In this document: in pieces, positions 46,288-56,907 of the stretch
How the letters are laid out: every line of letters starts with the position of its first letter
Position numbering within the stretch: position 1 is the stretch's first letter
Assembly (NCBI GenBank): GCA_026120035.1
Contig: JALRME010000018.1
Coordinates: 186,001 to 250,000 of the forward strand
Direction: 5' to 3'
Source: Coleophoma eucalyptorum
Lineage: Eukaryota > Ascomycota > Leotiomycetes > Helotiales > Dermateaceae
DNA: 64,000 nucleotides
Made by a program: the position numbers and the translations under genes
Notes under the pieces: model-generated
Databases searched by the model: none
What the model was told of the DNA's origin: nothing
Seen by the model: only the letters and a program-made list of their open reading frames with translations

Positions 46288-48416
46288 ATGGATCAAAAGA
46301 ACAACGAGAATGCATTAACAATGGTGCAGAGTGGGGCCCAGGTCTCAGCGGCGCCCGCCCCCCCCAAGGCTGCCAAAGCTTGTGGTGAGCAGTCTTGCTA
46401 GCAGTATGAATTTTTGGCTACTAACGTGCCGCATAGTAAAATGCCGGAGACTTAAGGTAAGGTTTTCATACAATGAAGACAAAATCTTGCTTGCCTGTCG
46501 CTAAGTCATGTCCAGATGAAATGTAGAATAGACGAGGGACCAGCTTGTCGACGATGCGTACGAGCTGGTACACAGTGCATATTCAAGCCCAGAGCCAACG
46601 TAAAATACCCCTGCATTCCATGAGATGGTAACTGATCCGTACAAGGCTGCCGCATCACGACTAAGCCCTCCACCCACAGCACCTTATGAGCCGGCCCCTG
46701 TGGGTTGGAGTCTACCGTCAACACTAACAGCCCAATCATTCCAGGGTGTTCTGAACCGACTTGATGCAATAGAATCCTTCCTAGCCCTGAATTCAAAGCC
46801 AAGTCCTGCAGCAACTGCAGTAACTGCAGAGGAGGATGAGCGTAGCGATCCCAAGGACCTGTCACTGCTTGGGCTTTGGGCAGCTCTGGACCAACTCAGA
46901 GAGAGTCCACGCCAAGTTCCCAATAATAGAATATGGAAGCAGAATACAGTCAAACAGTTATGGCTAGAGTACGGGGATTCCTTCGGCAGTTGGCTGATTG
47001 CTGACTTCTCCCCAGCTTTCATAAGAATATGCCTGGGCTGCACTTCCTACCAACTAAGCAAACCTTCTCGGCACCTACCCCACTACTACTCGCTGCAATG
47101 CTCTATGTATCATCACTTCGGCACTCAGAATCTGAGTTGGCTGCACTATCTTCAGACTATTTCATCATCATGTGTGGAGCAATAGCAGAACTCACCATCC
47201 CTTCGCCAGAATTAGACAACACAGCGAGAGCGTCTTCGCCATCTACGGCGGAAGAAAATGCATTTCAAGATGTTCTAGGCCTGATACTCGCCGGCCTGAC
47301 CTGTGAGGCGTCTACCAAAACAACTGGTATATGGATTTCGATCGGCTACCGCTTAGTCCTAGAATCTTGTCCGAAAGAAGTTGATGAGAGGTCACGAGAG
47401 TGGCAGAGACTCTTCTCTGGACTTCAGGTTGGTGTCGGTTGAACCCTAGCCTTTTGCCCGCTGACCTGAACTAGATCCTTGACCTTGAGCATGCATCTCT
47501 ACACATGTCATGTCCTATCATTCCACTGCATGCCCCTCTTTCAAGGCTCCACGTATCGTCTGAGGACGACATTTACAGTTTATCTCAAATGATGCATACC
47601 GGCCTCACTCACTTTACCGGACGAGGATTACCCACTATCTGGTCTTGCTTTTCTACTGCGGCTGAAACGCCTTTCTTGAGTTCCCCTTTCACACCCGTGG
47701 ATGCTGCAGTCATTAGGGATTGGGCAACACAGCTCGACCGATGGCTCGCAAGATTTAATACTCAAAGTAAACAGTCCCGGAATCGACCAAGTATACATGC
47801 TAAATCCATGATAGGAAAATTCAAATCTGAACATGGTCGTATGCTGATCTTTCGCCAATACATCCTGCATCGACTACTAGTTCTTTCTATCTACCACCCC
47901 GCACGAGGGTTTAACCTTTTCTCAACGTCGACTACATCCGTGGAGCGACGCGAACTGCTCGTCTCCGCCCGTGCAGCCTTGAAATTGCAGATGGACGATC
48001 GAAGTATCTGGGCAAATTGGGACTTCGTTGTAAGTTTAATTCTTTTTCAATTGACATTGCTGATTCATTAGATGATTACATGGGCAGCGCTTCTCGTCTT
48101 GCAGGGCATAGAAGGAGGAGTTGGAGAAGATGACGGTATGCGAACAATCTTTCGCAGATCCAGAATCCTTACTGATACTTTGTTAGATCTGCCGATGGTA
48201 CAAGACCTGCTCAATACACTCCGCATGACCCAAGAACCATCAACTGGTCTGCGAAACCAGCTCGCCAACAAACTCGAAGCCACTTTTCAGAGTTTACATA
48301 CTCCTCCGCCTATAAGTCCCAGCGCAGTTCAGATTCCTATGTCTGATGCTCTCTCTTGGTCAATCTTTGATGAGATGAGTCTGCAGTTTGCATATCCGGA
48401 CCAGTGGCCTATATGA
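46288..48416 (+). CDS. Zn2Cys6 (fungal-type) transcription regulator
   Basis: Seven exons: 46288-46384, 46437-46456, 46516-46599, 46646-46968, 47016-47427, 47475-48029, 48072-48416; 611 aa. The binuclear zinc cluster is C-x2-C-x6-C-x7-C-x2-C-x6-C (residues ~32-59: ACVKCRRLK, MKCRIDEGPACRRCVRAG, TQCIFKP), the DNA-binding domain, split over three exons with exon 2 only 20 nt. The rest is a helical fungal regulator middle domain (LWLDFHKNMPGLHFLPTKQTFS; AAMLYVSSLRHSE; MITWAALLVLQG) ending FAYPDQWPI. Intron 6 is only 42 nt. A further 51-nt in-frame stretch (48136-48186) has intron-like ends; if removed the protein is 594 aa. Target genes unknown; the next gene on the same strand encodes a secreted protein 1.1 kb downstream. 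Confidence 0.85.
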
Positions 48417-49540
48417 ATGTCTTAGGACGCAGGACTCACTCTCGATCACTCAGATAAATTCTATCTACAGAACACTGTGGAAGTAAATACTGGAGCACTC
48501 TGACATAGGCAGATATCACAAGCCAAGCTGCATGATGAGCTTTCAATGCATAATCAGAGGCTCATTAGGACTGGTCGGTCCACTCATCTGCTAGCTAACC
48601 AGAATTTTACTAGTATGGATCATCCTGCATTCATGTTGGTCATGATCAGATGCTGATTATTTGGGTAAAGGCTCGTCCGATCCACTTATTATTAGGCTTT
48701 CCAGCTTCTGCTTTCCAAGCGGGTGTTGAAAGGCGTGAGCATCAAATACTATCAAAGGGATAAAGATTGGAACTTTCCAAACAGATTCCACGGTCTTGGA
48801 AATACTGTTCTTTCAGGACAAGGTCTAAATTGACAAAAGGCACAGTTTGACAGGGCTCGTATATAGTTTTTGAAGATATTTCGAAGGCTGTACCAAGATT
48901 GCAACGGACTGGGATTCTTTTCGGAAATCATGGCCACATAACTGATAAGTCTGCTCATCGGATGAGCGTACAGCGTATGAAAGTAATGTAATTGTATCTA
49001 ATAGTGGAATTATGTTAAATCCCCCATGGAGCAGAAGCAGTGGGGTTTGCAGAAAGCTTAACTTCTCTTCTAATTCTCTGATAGCCGGCGAACCGGTAAA
49101 AAGCCATCGGCAATTGATACTGATTATGCCAGATTAGGTACGAAGATAGGACCGGGTAAACGAGACCGGCGCCTCCTCACACGATCACCTCCCCCGCAGG
49201 CATTTTCCAGCGAGCGGTTCATCCTTCCAAGAACAGCAGCTTGTTGCCGTCTTCTACCACGGCCACCGCTCGGAAATATGCCCTGAAATGACGGTATGTT
49301 AGGCAATTAGCCAGCTGATAGATGAGCGGATTAATCAAGCGGGCAAGAGCAACAGGCCCAATGCCTTGAAATGGATATCGATGCATCGGCTCGACCAGGG
49401 CCGCGGATAGGCTTGGTAGATGCAATTGACCGTTCCTGCATGCTCTATGAATTTCGACGTATAAAAGAAAGCAGGTACCTCTCCTCTACGTCACAGGAAC
49501 CAGTCACAGATCTTTTTTGTTTGACTCTGATCTGCCCGTC
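48417..49540. other. Spacer upstream of secreted orphan
   Basis: About 1.1 kb with no supported gene; promoter/leader of the secreted protein gene. Confidence 0.4.
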
Positions 49541-51394
49541 ATGTTTTCACTCTTGACCATCACCACCGCATTGGCATTGGTGCCAAGCGTATGGGGAAGC
49601 AATGGAACAGCTTCGTCCTATGTCTCCTCCCTGCCAATCAACACCCAAGGTCTCTTCAATGAGTCCATGGAGTGGATGGATGACTTCTATGATGCCTCCG
49701 CTGGCTATCTCTACGACGAGAGTGCTGCTACCGCTCTACGCCACGAGACGAGAAGTTCAGCTTGGTATGCCGTCGGGCTACTCGCTCGAAACAATGGAAG
49801 CGATGTCGAGAACGCACTTAAGATCCTCGTCAATGTTTGCAGTGCCCAGTTCAAGGACCCTGTTGATCAATGGTTCGCATAGAATGCTCTAGTCTTGGGA
49901 AACTCTACATTTGCTAACTTGGGAGTTAGGTATGGCGACTACCAGCAAGAGCCTGAAGAACCAATGCTGGGTTCCGCAACTTATCCACCCAAGATCTACA
50001 ATAGCTGGGATCCAAATTGGCGGGGATTTATTGGTACCACTCTTATTGTTGGTTTGGAAGAGTTTGGCCATCTCATCCCCGCAAACGTAACTGCGTTGAT
50101 CGAGGCGTCGCTTTTTAACTCGACTAAAGGAGACGAGTACCGTGTTGGTGGTGTTGATGATGATAACTTATATCCGGCATACAGCAATCCAGTACGTCAT
50201 CTCCTCCTTTCAAAATAATTTGCCTAATTCTTCTCCACTAGTCTATCATGCGAGCTTTCGTCTCCGGATGGACAGGACGTCGTTTCAATGACAGCAACAT
50301 GACGATTTCTGGAGAAACCTATGCCCAGCAAATTATCGATTTGTTCGACCGTGCAAACACCCTTTCAGAATTCAACAGTGGTACATACACTGGTGTTTCC
50401 CTATGGTCATTATCATTATGGTCCAAATACCTTCCAGCCGAATCAGTCATGGCTCAGAAAGGCCCAGTCATGGTCAAGTATACATGGGAGGCAGTTTCCC
50501 AACTATGGCACCCTCAGTTGAAGAATGTTGCAGGACCTTGGGATAGATCCTATGGGTTTGATATGAATAGATATCTAAGTCTGATGGCATTGCATCTGTG
50601 GAACTATATCGGCAAGGAAAAGTCCTCCATTATCAGCAAGGTAAGATATCCTCATTCCAGACAAAGCGGATCATACTGATTTCAAGAAGCCATACGTGAT
50701 GTCGCACAGCGCAGATTTTGCCTGGGCACCACTAATTGCGATTCTCGCACCGTACATGGAGACCTTGATTCCCGAGTCTGTCTTCCCAGCACTCTCAACG
50801 TTCAGTGGCGAGCATACATTCAACTCTTCCACCTTCTCACCACCATTCGACCTCTACCCACGTAACATTACCGCCTGGCTCGCTAACAACATCAGCATTG
50901 GTGCTGAGACCTTCAATGAGACGGTCATTGGAGGCCCAGCCATCAATCCAGGAACCTTCAACCCGGCACTAATCCAATGGGATACTGGGAACGGAATTGG
51001 ATTCATCACCCTCTATGCCACCGAGTCCCACGTCATTGCTGAGGCCGCGCCGGGAAGCTTGAACCTTACGTATCCCGACGGCAACAGCAGCTCCATCTTC
51101 ACATTGATTGTGTCTCCATTCCAAGCCATGAAGACGATTTCTTCCATCGCGGATATTCAGGGGTTGACGGTCAACATCACCGGAACAGTCAACGAGACTT
51201 TTGCGCTTTCGTATGCGGGTGGCTATGGTGGTGCGGATGCTTTGATCAAGTAAGTTCAATATCTCACCTGGTCGTACGTGAAATGTGTTCTGACGCCTTT
51301 GGATAGCAACTTCGAGTTCTGGAACTTCACATACTCGATGCCAGAGAACTCGACAGATGTGCCACACTTGCACCTGAGCGTTGAGCTGTGGTAA
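49541..51394 (+). CDS. Secreted glycoprotein of unknown function
   Basis: Exons 49541-49872, 49930-50191, 50242-50640, 50687-51249 and 51307-51394 give 547 aa. A signal peptide is clear (MFSLLTITTALALVPSVWG-SNGT). The first intron (57 nt, weak donor GTTCGC, branch GCTAAC) removes what would be an in-frame TAG at 49879-49881 and restores DQWYGDYQQEPEEP. Repeated aromatic/Gly helices (SWDPNWRGFIGTTLIVGLEEF; RVGGVDDDNLYPAYSNP; FNSGTYTGVSLWSLSLWSKYLP; GPWDRSYGFDMNRYLSLMALHLW) look like an alpha/alpha-barrel enzyme fold, followed by a beta-rich C-terminal domain; about a dozen N-x-S/T sites. I recall similar conserved ascomycete hypothetical proteins but no activity. Six-hairpin glycosidase or terpene-dehydratase-like barrel are guesses. 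Extracellular or vacuolar location is inferred. Confidence 0.8.
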
Positions 51395-51650
51395 TTAATT
51401 GAATAAGACGAGCCATCGCAGTGCATGCACTGAGAAAATAGAGCGGTGTGCAGGATCTGGTAATAACGATGATATGATCATGATTATGAGAGCATGTAAA
51501 GCCTTGCCTTGGTGCGAGCAGCCATGTATCTTAATGTTAATAGAGCATGATAACGAAAATCAAACAAGCCTTGAATACTCAGAGCTCAATGGTGAAAAAT
51601 GACTTGGAAGATGATTTAAATTGAAAACTCAGGTGAGAGAGATGAGGCAT

Positions 51651-51688
51651 CGGTCGGTCGGTCGGTCAGTCAGTCTATCTATCTATCG
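51651..51688. repeat. Compound tetranucleotide repeat (GGTC/CAGT/CTAT)
   Basis: Runs of CGGT/GGTC, then CAGT, then CTAT units follow one another without spacer. Confidence 0.85.
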
Positions 51689-51963
51689 ACCTGAGTCAAG
51701 TCCTCGCTGCCAACATTGCCTTCCCTACCGCCATGCCTCCATGCTGCCTCCCCGCACATTGCAAAGAGCGGAGTTTCGGAGATGAAACGAGCCGCCCCAA
51801 CAATAGCCCAAGAGACTAAATGGCATGGCGGAATTGAATCCTCCAGATGAGAGAGCCTCGTGCCGCCTCCACGGGGGAGGGAGTATGGGCGCAGAGTAGT
51901 CCAGTAATGGATTAGACTGGGCTGGGGGAAGGAAAGGGAAAGAGACGCAGCAGGCGTCAGTAG

Positions 51964-52028
51964 CCTCGCCTTGCCTTGCCTTGCCTTGCCTTGCCTTGCC
52001 TTGCCTTGCCTTGCCTTGCCTCGCCTCG
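51964..52028. repeat. (CCTTG)10 pentanucleotide microsatellite
   Basis: Ten perfect CCTTG units at 51969-52018 flanked by variant CCTCG units on both sides (51964-51968, 52019-52028), 13 pentamers in all. No coding gene overlaps. Confidence 0.95.
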
Positions 52029-52060
52029 GTACTTTCGTCGAGGGGGAACGAACGCGTGAC

Positions 52061-52087
52061 ACGAACACCACGAACACCACGAACACC
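52061..52087. repeat. ACGAACACC x3 tandem repeat
   Basis: Three perfect 9-bp copies. Confidence 0.9.
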
Positions 52088-52885
52088 ACGGGCAGCAAAG
52101 CGAGCAAGCAGCGGTGGCTGGTAGCCGGCAGGCAGGTAAGCCAGATAGGGGAGTAGGAAATATAGGGCCGACGAACCGAAGCATGAGCGACGAGCTCATC
52201 CCATTTCTAAGCAGTTGGAATGGGCAACACCCAATGAATGGTGGGGGAAATCCGAAATTCCGCGACCAGCTTGGATGGAGAGTGGAAGTGACAAGTCCAA
52301 GTTACGACGTCCGACGTGACCTCATTTCGCAGCGACGATTTGGACGAGCTTGCCGGAGTTCAGCCGGTCGTTAGAGGAAAAAAGGCGGGGGGAAAGTGGG
52401 AGGGCGTTTGGTATAGCGGGTGCTGCTTTAATCATGGCGATGTGATTTGTGCTGGGCGGGAGAGGTGGATGGGTGTCGGGGAGGGCGGCATATGCGAAGG
52501 ATAGCGACCGAGGAAGAGCCGTTCAGCGCTGGAATTGGGGAACGATGAAGGTCCAAGAATGGGGTGGGGATTGCTTCCGAAGTTTAGCCCGGCTTTCTGA
52601 TACTTGTGGTGACTATGCGATCCGTGGCGGGCTCCCTCGGGCTGGCAAACTTGACTTGTGGTGGTGGATTTGGGGAGCTCAGGATGGCATATTGCGAGGG
52701 GAGGGTCTGCCAGATGATGCGTGATCGGTCAGAGGAAGGGAACGGGGCCCGACGATGAGCTCTTTAAATATCTGCCTCTTCCCTCTCCCTCCTCCCTCTG
52801 CCTCTCTCACGCATCCCTCTCTCCTCATCCGCTGTGTCCAATTGTCCATATCTCAGTTGTATATCCGGCATAAATCACAGCAATC

Positions 52886-55602
52886 ATGACAGCTCTCAAG
52901 ACTTTAGATGTAGAAGCCCTCATAGAGCAATTGACCTTGACGGAAAAGGTTGCACTTACAGCGGGTAAGCACACCCTTTGTTTTCATATATCCGTAAGAA
53001 AGAGTGAAGGCAAGAAAGAATGAATGAATGAATGGACGAAAGACAGACAAAATGAAGCAAAGAAAAACAAAGCAAGAAAGAAGAGTTGCTAAAACAAACC
53101 AGGTTCTGACTTTTGGCACACAACTGCCATTCCCCGCCTGGATATTCCTGCACTTAGACTGTCCGATGGACCTAATGGAGTACGAGGACGACGCTTCTTC
53201 AACGGCGTCCCAGCAGCATGTTTGCCTTGTGCCACAGCTTTGGGAGCAACCTTCGACCGCGACTTGCTCAAGTCCGTAGGAAGCCTGTTGGGTAAAGAAG
53301 CTAAGTCCAAGGGAGCACACGTGCTTCTAGGCCCCACGATTAACATCCAGCGATCACCGCTGGGAGGACGTGGTTTCGAGTCTTTCTCCGAGGACCCTTT
53401 CCTCAGCGGTGTTTTGGCTGGTGAGTATTGCAAGGGTGTTAAAGAGGAGGACATCATCGCCACTCTAAAGCACTTCGTCTGTAACGACCAAGAACATGAA
53501 CGTATGGCTGTCGACAGTATCGTAACCGAGCGGGCTCTGAGAGAAATCTACCTCATGCCGTTCATGTTGGCAATTAAGAGTGGTGTTCCCGGTGCCATGA
53601 TGACGGCTTATAACAAAGTCAATGGCACACATGTTTCCGAAAACCCTAAGATTTTCGACATCTTACGGAAAGAGTGGAAATGGAGCGGTCTTGTTATGTC
53701 TGATTGGTATGTGGAACCCTCCTCTGACTAAGCCATACTTACTGATAGCTCGTTAGGTTCGGTACATACAGCACAACTGAGGCGGTTACCGCTGGTCTGG
53801 ATCTTGAGATGCCCGGACCAAGTCGTTGGAGAGCTGACGCACTAGCTCATGCCGTCTCTTCCAACAAGCTCCCAGAGTTTGTTCTTGATGAGCGGGTTCG
53901 TGAGGTGCTCCAACTTATTAACGTTGCTACAAAGTCCGGAGTGCCGGCAGATGCAGAGGAGGAAGTCCGAAATACTGCCGACGACAGAGCCCTGAATCGC
54001 CGTTTTGCTTCCGAGTCCATCGTTCTCCTCAAGAACGAAGGTTCTATTCTTCCCTTGAAGAAGGATAAGACCGTCGCTGTTATTGGCCCCAACGCCAAGG
54101 TAGCTACCTTCTGTGGAGGTGGATCTGCTTCTTTGCTCCCATACTACACCGTGTCACCCTTTGAGGGAGTCTCGGCAAAGTGTTCAGATGTCAAGTTCTC
54201 CCAAGGTGCGTACGGCCACAAGGAACTGCCCCTCCTTGGCCGACTGATGAAGACATTTGATGGACAACTGGGTTTCCATTTCCGCGTCTATGTCGAACCC
54301 CCGTCCGTGAAGGACCGTGAATGTGTTGACGATTTGCACATTACTGACTCAAACTGCTTCCTATTGGATTACAAGTGTGACCGAGTCAAGTCTGATCTTG
54401 TCTATGCTGACATCACCGGTACTTTTACTCCCGAAGAAGATGGAGTCTACGAGTTCGGTGTTACCGTGCAAGGAACAGCTAAATTCTACATTGATGGCGA
54501 GCTTGTCGTGGACAACACCGACAACCAGATTGCTGGTGGTAGCTTCTTTGGCAGTGGTACGATCGAGGTTACTGGTACCAAGGAGCTGGTTGGTGGAAAG
54601 ACTTACACCCTTCTGTCACAATGGGGCAGTCGACTAACCTCAAAACTCCAAGCCCACGGAGTTGTCTCATTCGGAATTGGAGGACACAGACTGGCCGGAT
54701 GCAAGCTGATTGACCCTGTATCAGCAATCGCTGACGCTGCTAAGCTTGCTGGAGAGGTCGATCAGGTTGTTATCTTCGCTGGACTGAATGGAGATTGGGA
54801 GTCAGAGGGCCATGACCGTGCAAACATGGATCTGCCACCCTATTCTGACGAGCTGATCTCCAAGGTCTTGGACGCTAACCCCAACACCACGGTTGTCATT
54901 CAGAGCGGAACCCCAGTTGCAATGCCATGGGCGTCCAAGTCTAAGTCATTAGTACAAGCTTGGTATGGGGGTAACGAGACGGGTAATGCTATCGCTGATG
55001 TCCTGTTTGGTGATGTGAACCCTGGTGGAAAGTTGCCATTGAGTTTCCCCAAGCGCGTACAAGATAACCCAGCCTTCCTCAACTACCGATCAGAAGCTGG
55101 TCGCACCTTATATGGCGAGGATGTCTATGTTGGATACCGATACTATGAAAAGACGGAGATCGACGTCCTCTTCCCATTCGGATACGGTCTTTCATACACT
55201 ACCTTCTCTCTCTCTTCACTCGTTCTTACCGCCACATCCAAGGCCATCACTGCTACGGTGACCGTCAAGAACACTGGTTCAGTTGCTGGATCGGAGACGG
55301 TGCAATTGTACATCTCACCTAAGAACCCAAGTATCAACCGGCCGAACAAGGAAATGAAGGGTTTCCAGAAGGTTGTCCTGCAACCCGGAGAGAGCAAGGA
55401 GGTCACGATTGAGGTTGATACCAAGTTGGCCACTAGCTTCTACGGTGAGATCCGCAAGGCTTGGATCAGTGAAAAGGGCGAGTATGAGGCCTTGGTGGGC
55501 AATAGCAGTCAAGCAGACTTCTTGAAGGCTGGCTTCGAGGTTGAGAAGACGACTTACTGGACTGGATTGGATGGCGAGGAAGTTTATGTATCAAAGCCTT
55601 AA
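52886..55602 (+). CDS. Beta-glucosidase, GH3 family with PA14 insert
   Basis: Exons 52886-52964, 53103-53706 and 53757-55602 give 842 aa. GH3 retaining enzyme releasing terminal beta-D-glucose. N-terminal TIM-barrel: [25 protein letters not shown], and the nucleophile loop GLVMSDW with Asp227 (the Trp codon is split by intron 2). Middle alpha/beta sandwich: [14 protein letters not shown] and [12 protein letters not shown]14 domain (~390-540, [20 protein letters not shown]) is inserted in it, as in BglA/Cel3-type and yeast BGLN enzymes where it shapes substrate specificity. The C-terminal fibronectin-III-like domain begins after [10 protein letters not shown]. There is no signal peptide ([21 protein letters not shown]), so the enzyme is likely intracellular or unconventionally exported. 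Intron 1 (138 nt) is long for this window and A/G-rich with an (AATG)n run. Confidence 0.95.
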
Positions 55603-55842
55603 ACGTGAAAGGAGCAAATGAAATAAAATGAAATGGAATGGACTGATGAGATGAGTATGAGTAAGAGCAAGAAGAGTCTGAGTATGGGTATGAGTAAGAG
55701 TAAGAGCGCATGGATGTTACAGCCAATTGAATCGCTTGGCTGGTATTGGCACGTGAAGGGACTGAGGGTCATAGTTACTTGTGAGCGACAATCTGTAGCG
55801 AACACGAGAATGCATGTCCAGCGTAATGTTTTCGGATCGAAG

Positions 55843-55866
55843 GATGATGATGATGATGATGATGAT
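55843..55866. repeat. (GAT)8 microsatellite
   Basis: Eight perfect trinucleotides. Confidence 0.92.
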
Positions 55867-55918
55867 ATAGAAAGGGAAATAAGCCATCATATGTGTGCTC
55901 CCTCCTTCCTCACTCACG

Positions 55919-55990
55919 CACTTGCCCACTTGCCCACTTGCCCACTTGCCCACTTGCTCACTTGCTCACTTGCTCACTTGCTCACTCGCT
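55919..55990. repeat. 8-bp tandem array, nine units (CACTTGCC/CACTTGCT)
   Basis: Four CACTTGCC, four CACTTGCT, then one CACTCGCT: a stepwise diverged minisatellite-like array. Confidence 0.93.
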
Positions 55991-56140
55991 CACTCACCTT
56001 GCGAATCTGCATCTGCATCTGCACAAGTAAGCTGCACCTTGAGAGGCTATGGTCAGGTTGGGGCGGTCGGGGATCGGAACGGCACCTCAGGCCAACCTCC
56101 GTCCAAGAGTCTCCAAGCCTCCTTTGATCGTCTTCGCCCT

Positions 56141-56230
56141 CACTCCATTCGCTCATATTTCCGACGACTCTGCAGCTCTCACTTCTCTCATTCCATTCGC
56201 TCGTATTTCTGACAACTCTGCATCTCTGCC
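56141..56230. repeat. Imperfect direct repeat, two ~42-bp copies offset by 48 bp
   Basis: Copies near 56141-56182 and 56189-56230 share CCATTCGCTC, TATTTC and GACTCTGCA-like blocks with a few substitutions. Confidence 0.8.
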
Positions 56231-56907
56231 TCCTCCCATCGCATCGCTTGACTGACCCGGACATCACGCCAACTCTCCATATAACCCAGAATTGGCTTCC
56301 ACTTAGGAAACATTACGGCAGATCCGGAAACGCCCTCGCTCCCCCGCTAGCACCTTTGCCCAAACAAGAAGAGGAGAGGCTGTTGGGTGTTTGTTCCTGA
56401 TGTGACGTCGCCAAGGTCTTTTTCTTGCTGTCGTTGGTATTAACGTTTGCAGCTACTGGACGGGGCGCAGTCTATCTCTGACTCTGGACAACTACACCCT
56501 CTAGACCTCTCAGATGCAGTCCCGTATTGGAGACTGCAGCTGCTTCTGGCCTTTGCAGTACCGCGCTGGTGCACTAGATAGTTTGCTTCAATCTGACTGG
56601 TACCCTTGGGCTCTTGGGCTGCATTTGGCTGGCGATGTTGCACCGCTCGCTTGGCTTGCGTTACAGATGGTGAGATGTTGTTCATTGGTGTGGTGATGGA
56701 ATGGACATAGCTTGCTGTGCAAAGCCTCTGTCAGCGTTCCTTCAGCTGCTCGCCCTCACCTCCCTCACTTCTTCTCTTTTCTCCTTCAGCAGAACTGCAG
56801 AATATCAATGCCATCGTCGTGATCCAGTATTTGTGTGTGTGGTGATCTCTTATTAACGATTGCATGTTTGCTATCACTCGCTGTCAACCCTTCCGACACG
56901 AGCAGCA

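Larger units (their letters stand above)
51395..52885. promoter_or_regulatory. Repeat-rich upstream region of beta-glucosidase gene
   Basis: About 1.5 kb with no supported gene, holding several simple repeats listed separately. The leader just before the start (52771-52810) is CT-rich (CCCTC and CTCTC runs), and TTTAAATA at 52763-52770 could be a TATA-like element. Confidence 0.4.
55603..56907. other. Repeat-rich spacer
   Basis: About 1.3 kb between the beta-glucosidase and the membrane-protein gene. It holds a GAGTAW-rich purine tract (about 55645-55708), a GAT run, an 8-bp tandem array and a 48-bp-offset direct repeat. A TGACGTC (CRE-like) palindrome is at 56402-56408. No supported gene. 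Confidence 0.45.

Noticed and set aside
49880..49880. Secreted orphan as a pseudogene because of the in-frame TAG
   Set aside because: An intron with correct phase removes the stop and restores a conserved-looking DQWYGDYQQEPEEP junction; the rest of the gene is intact.
46288..55602. Regulator, secreted protein and beta-glucosidase as a co-regulated degradation cluster
   Set aside because: Same strand but spaced by 1.1-1.5 kb, with no shared motif seen and no transporter or further enzymes beside them; only a weak possibility.
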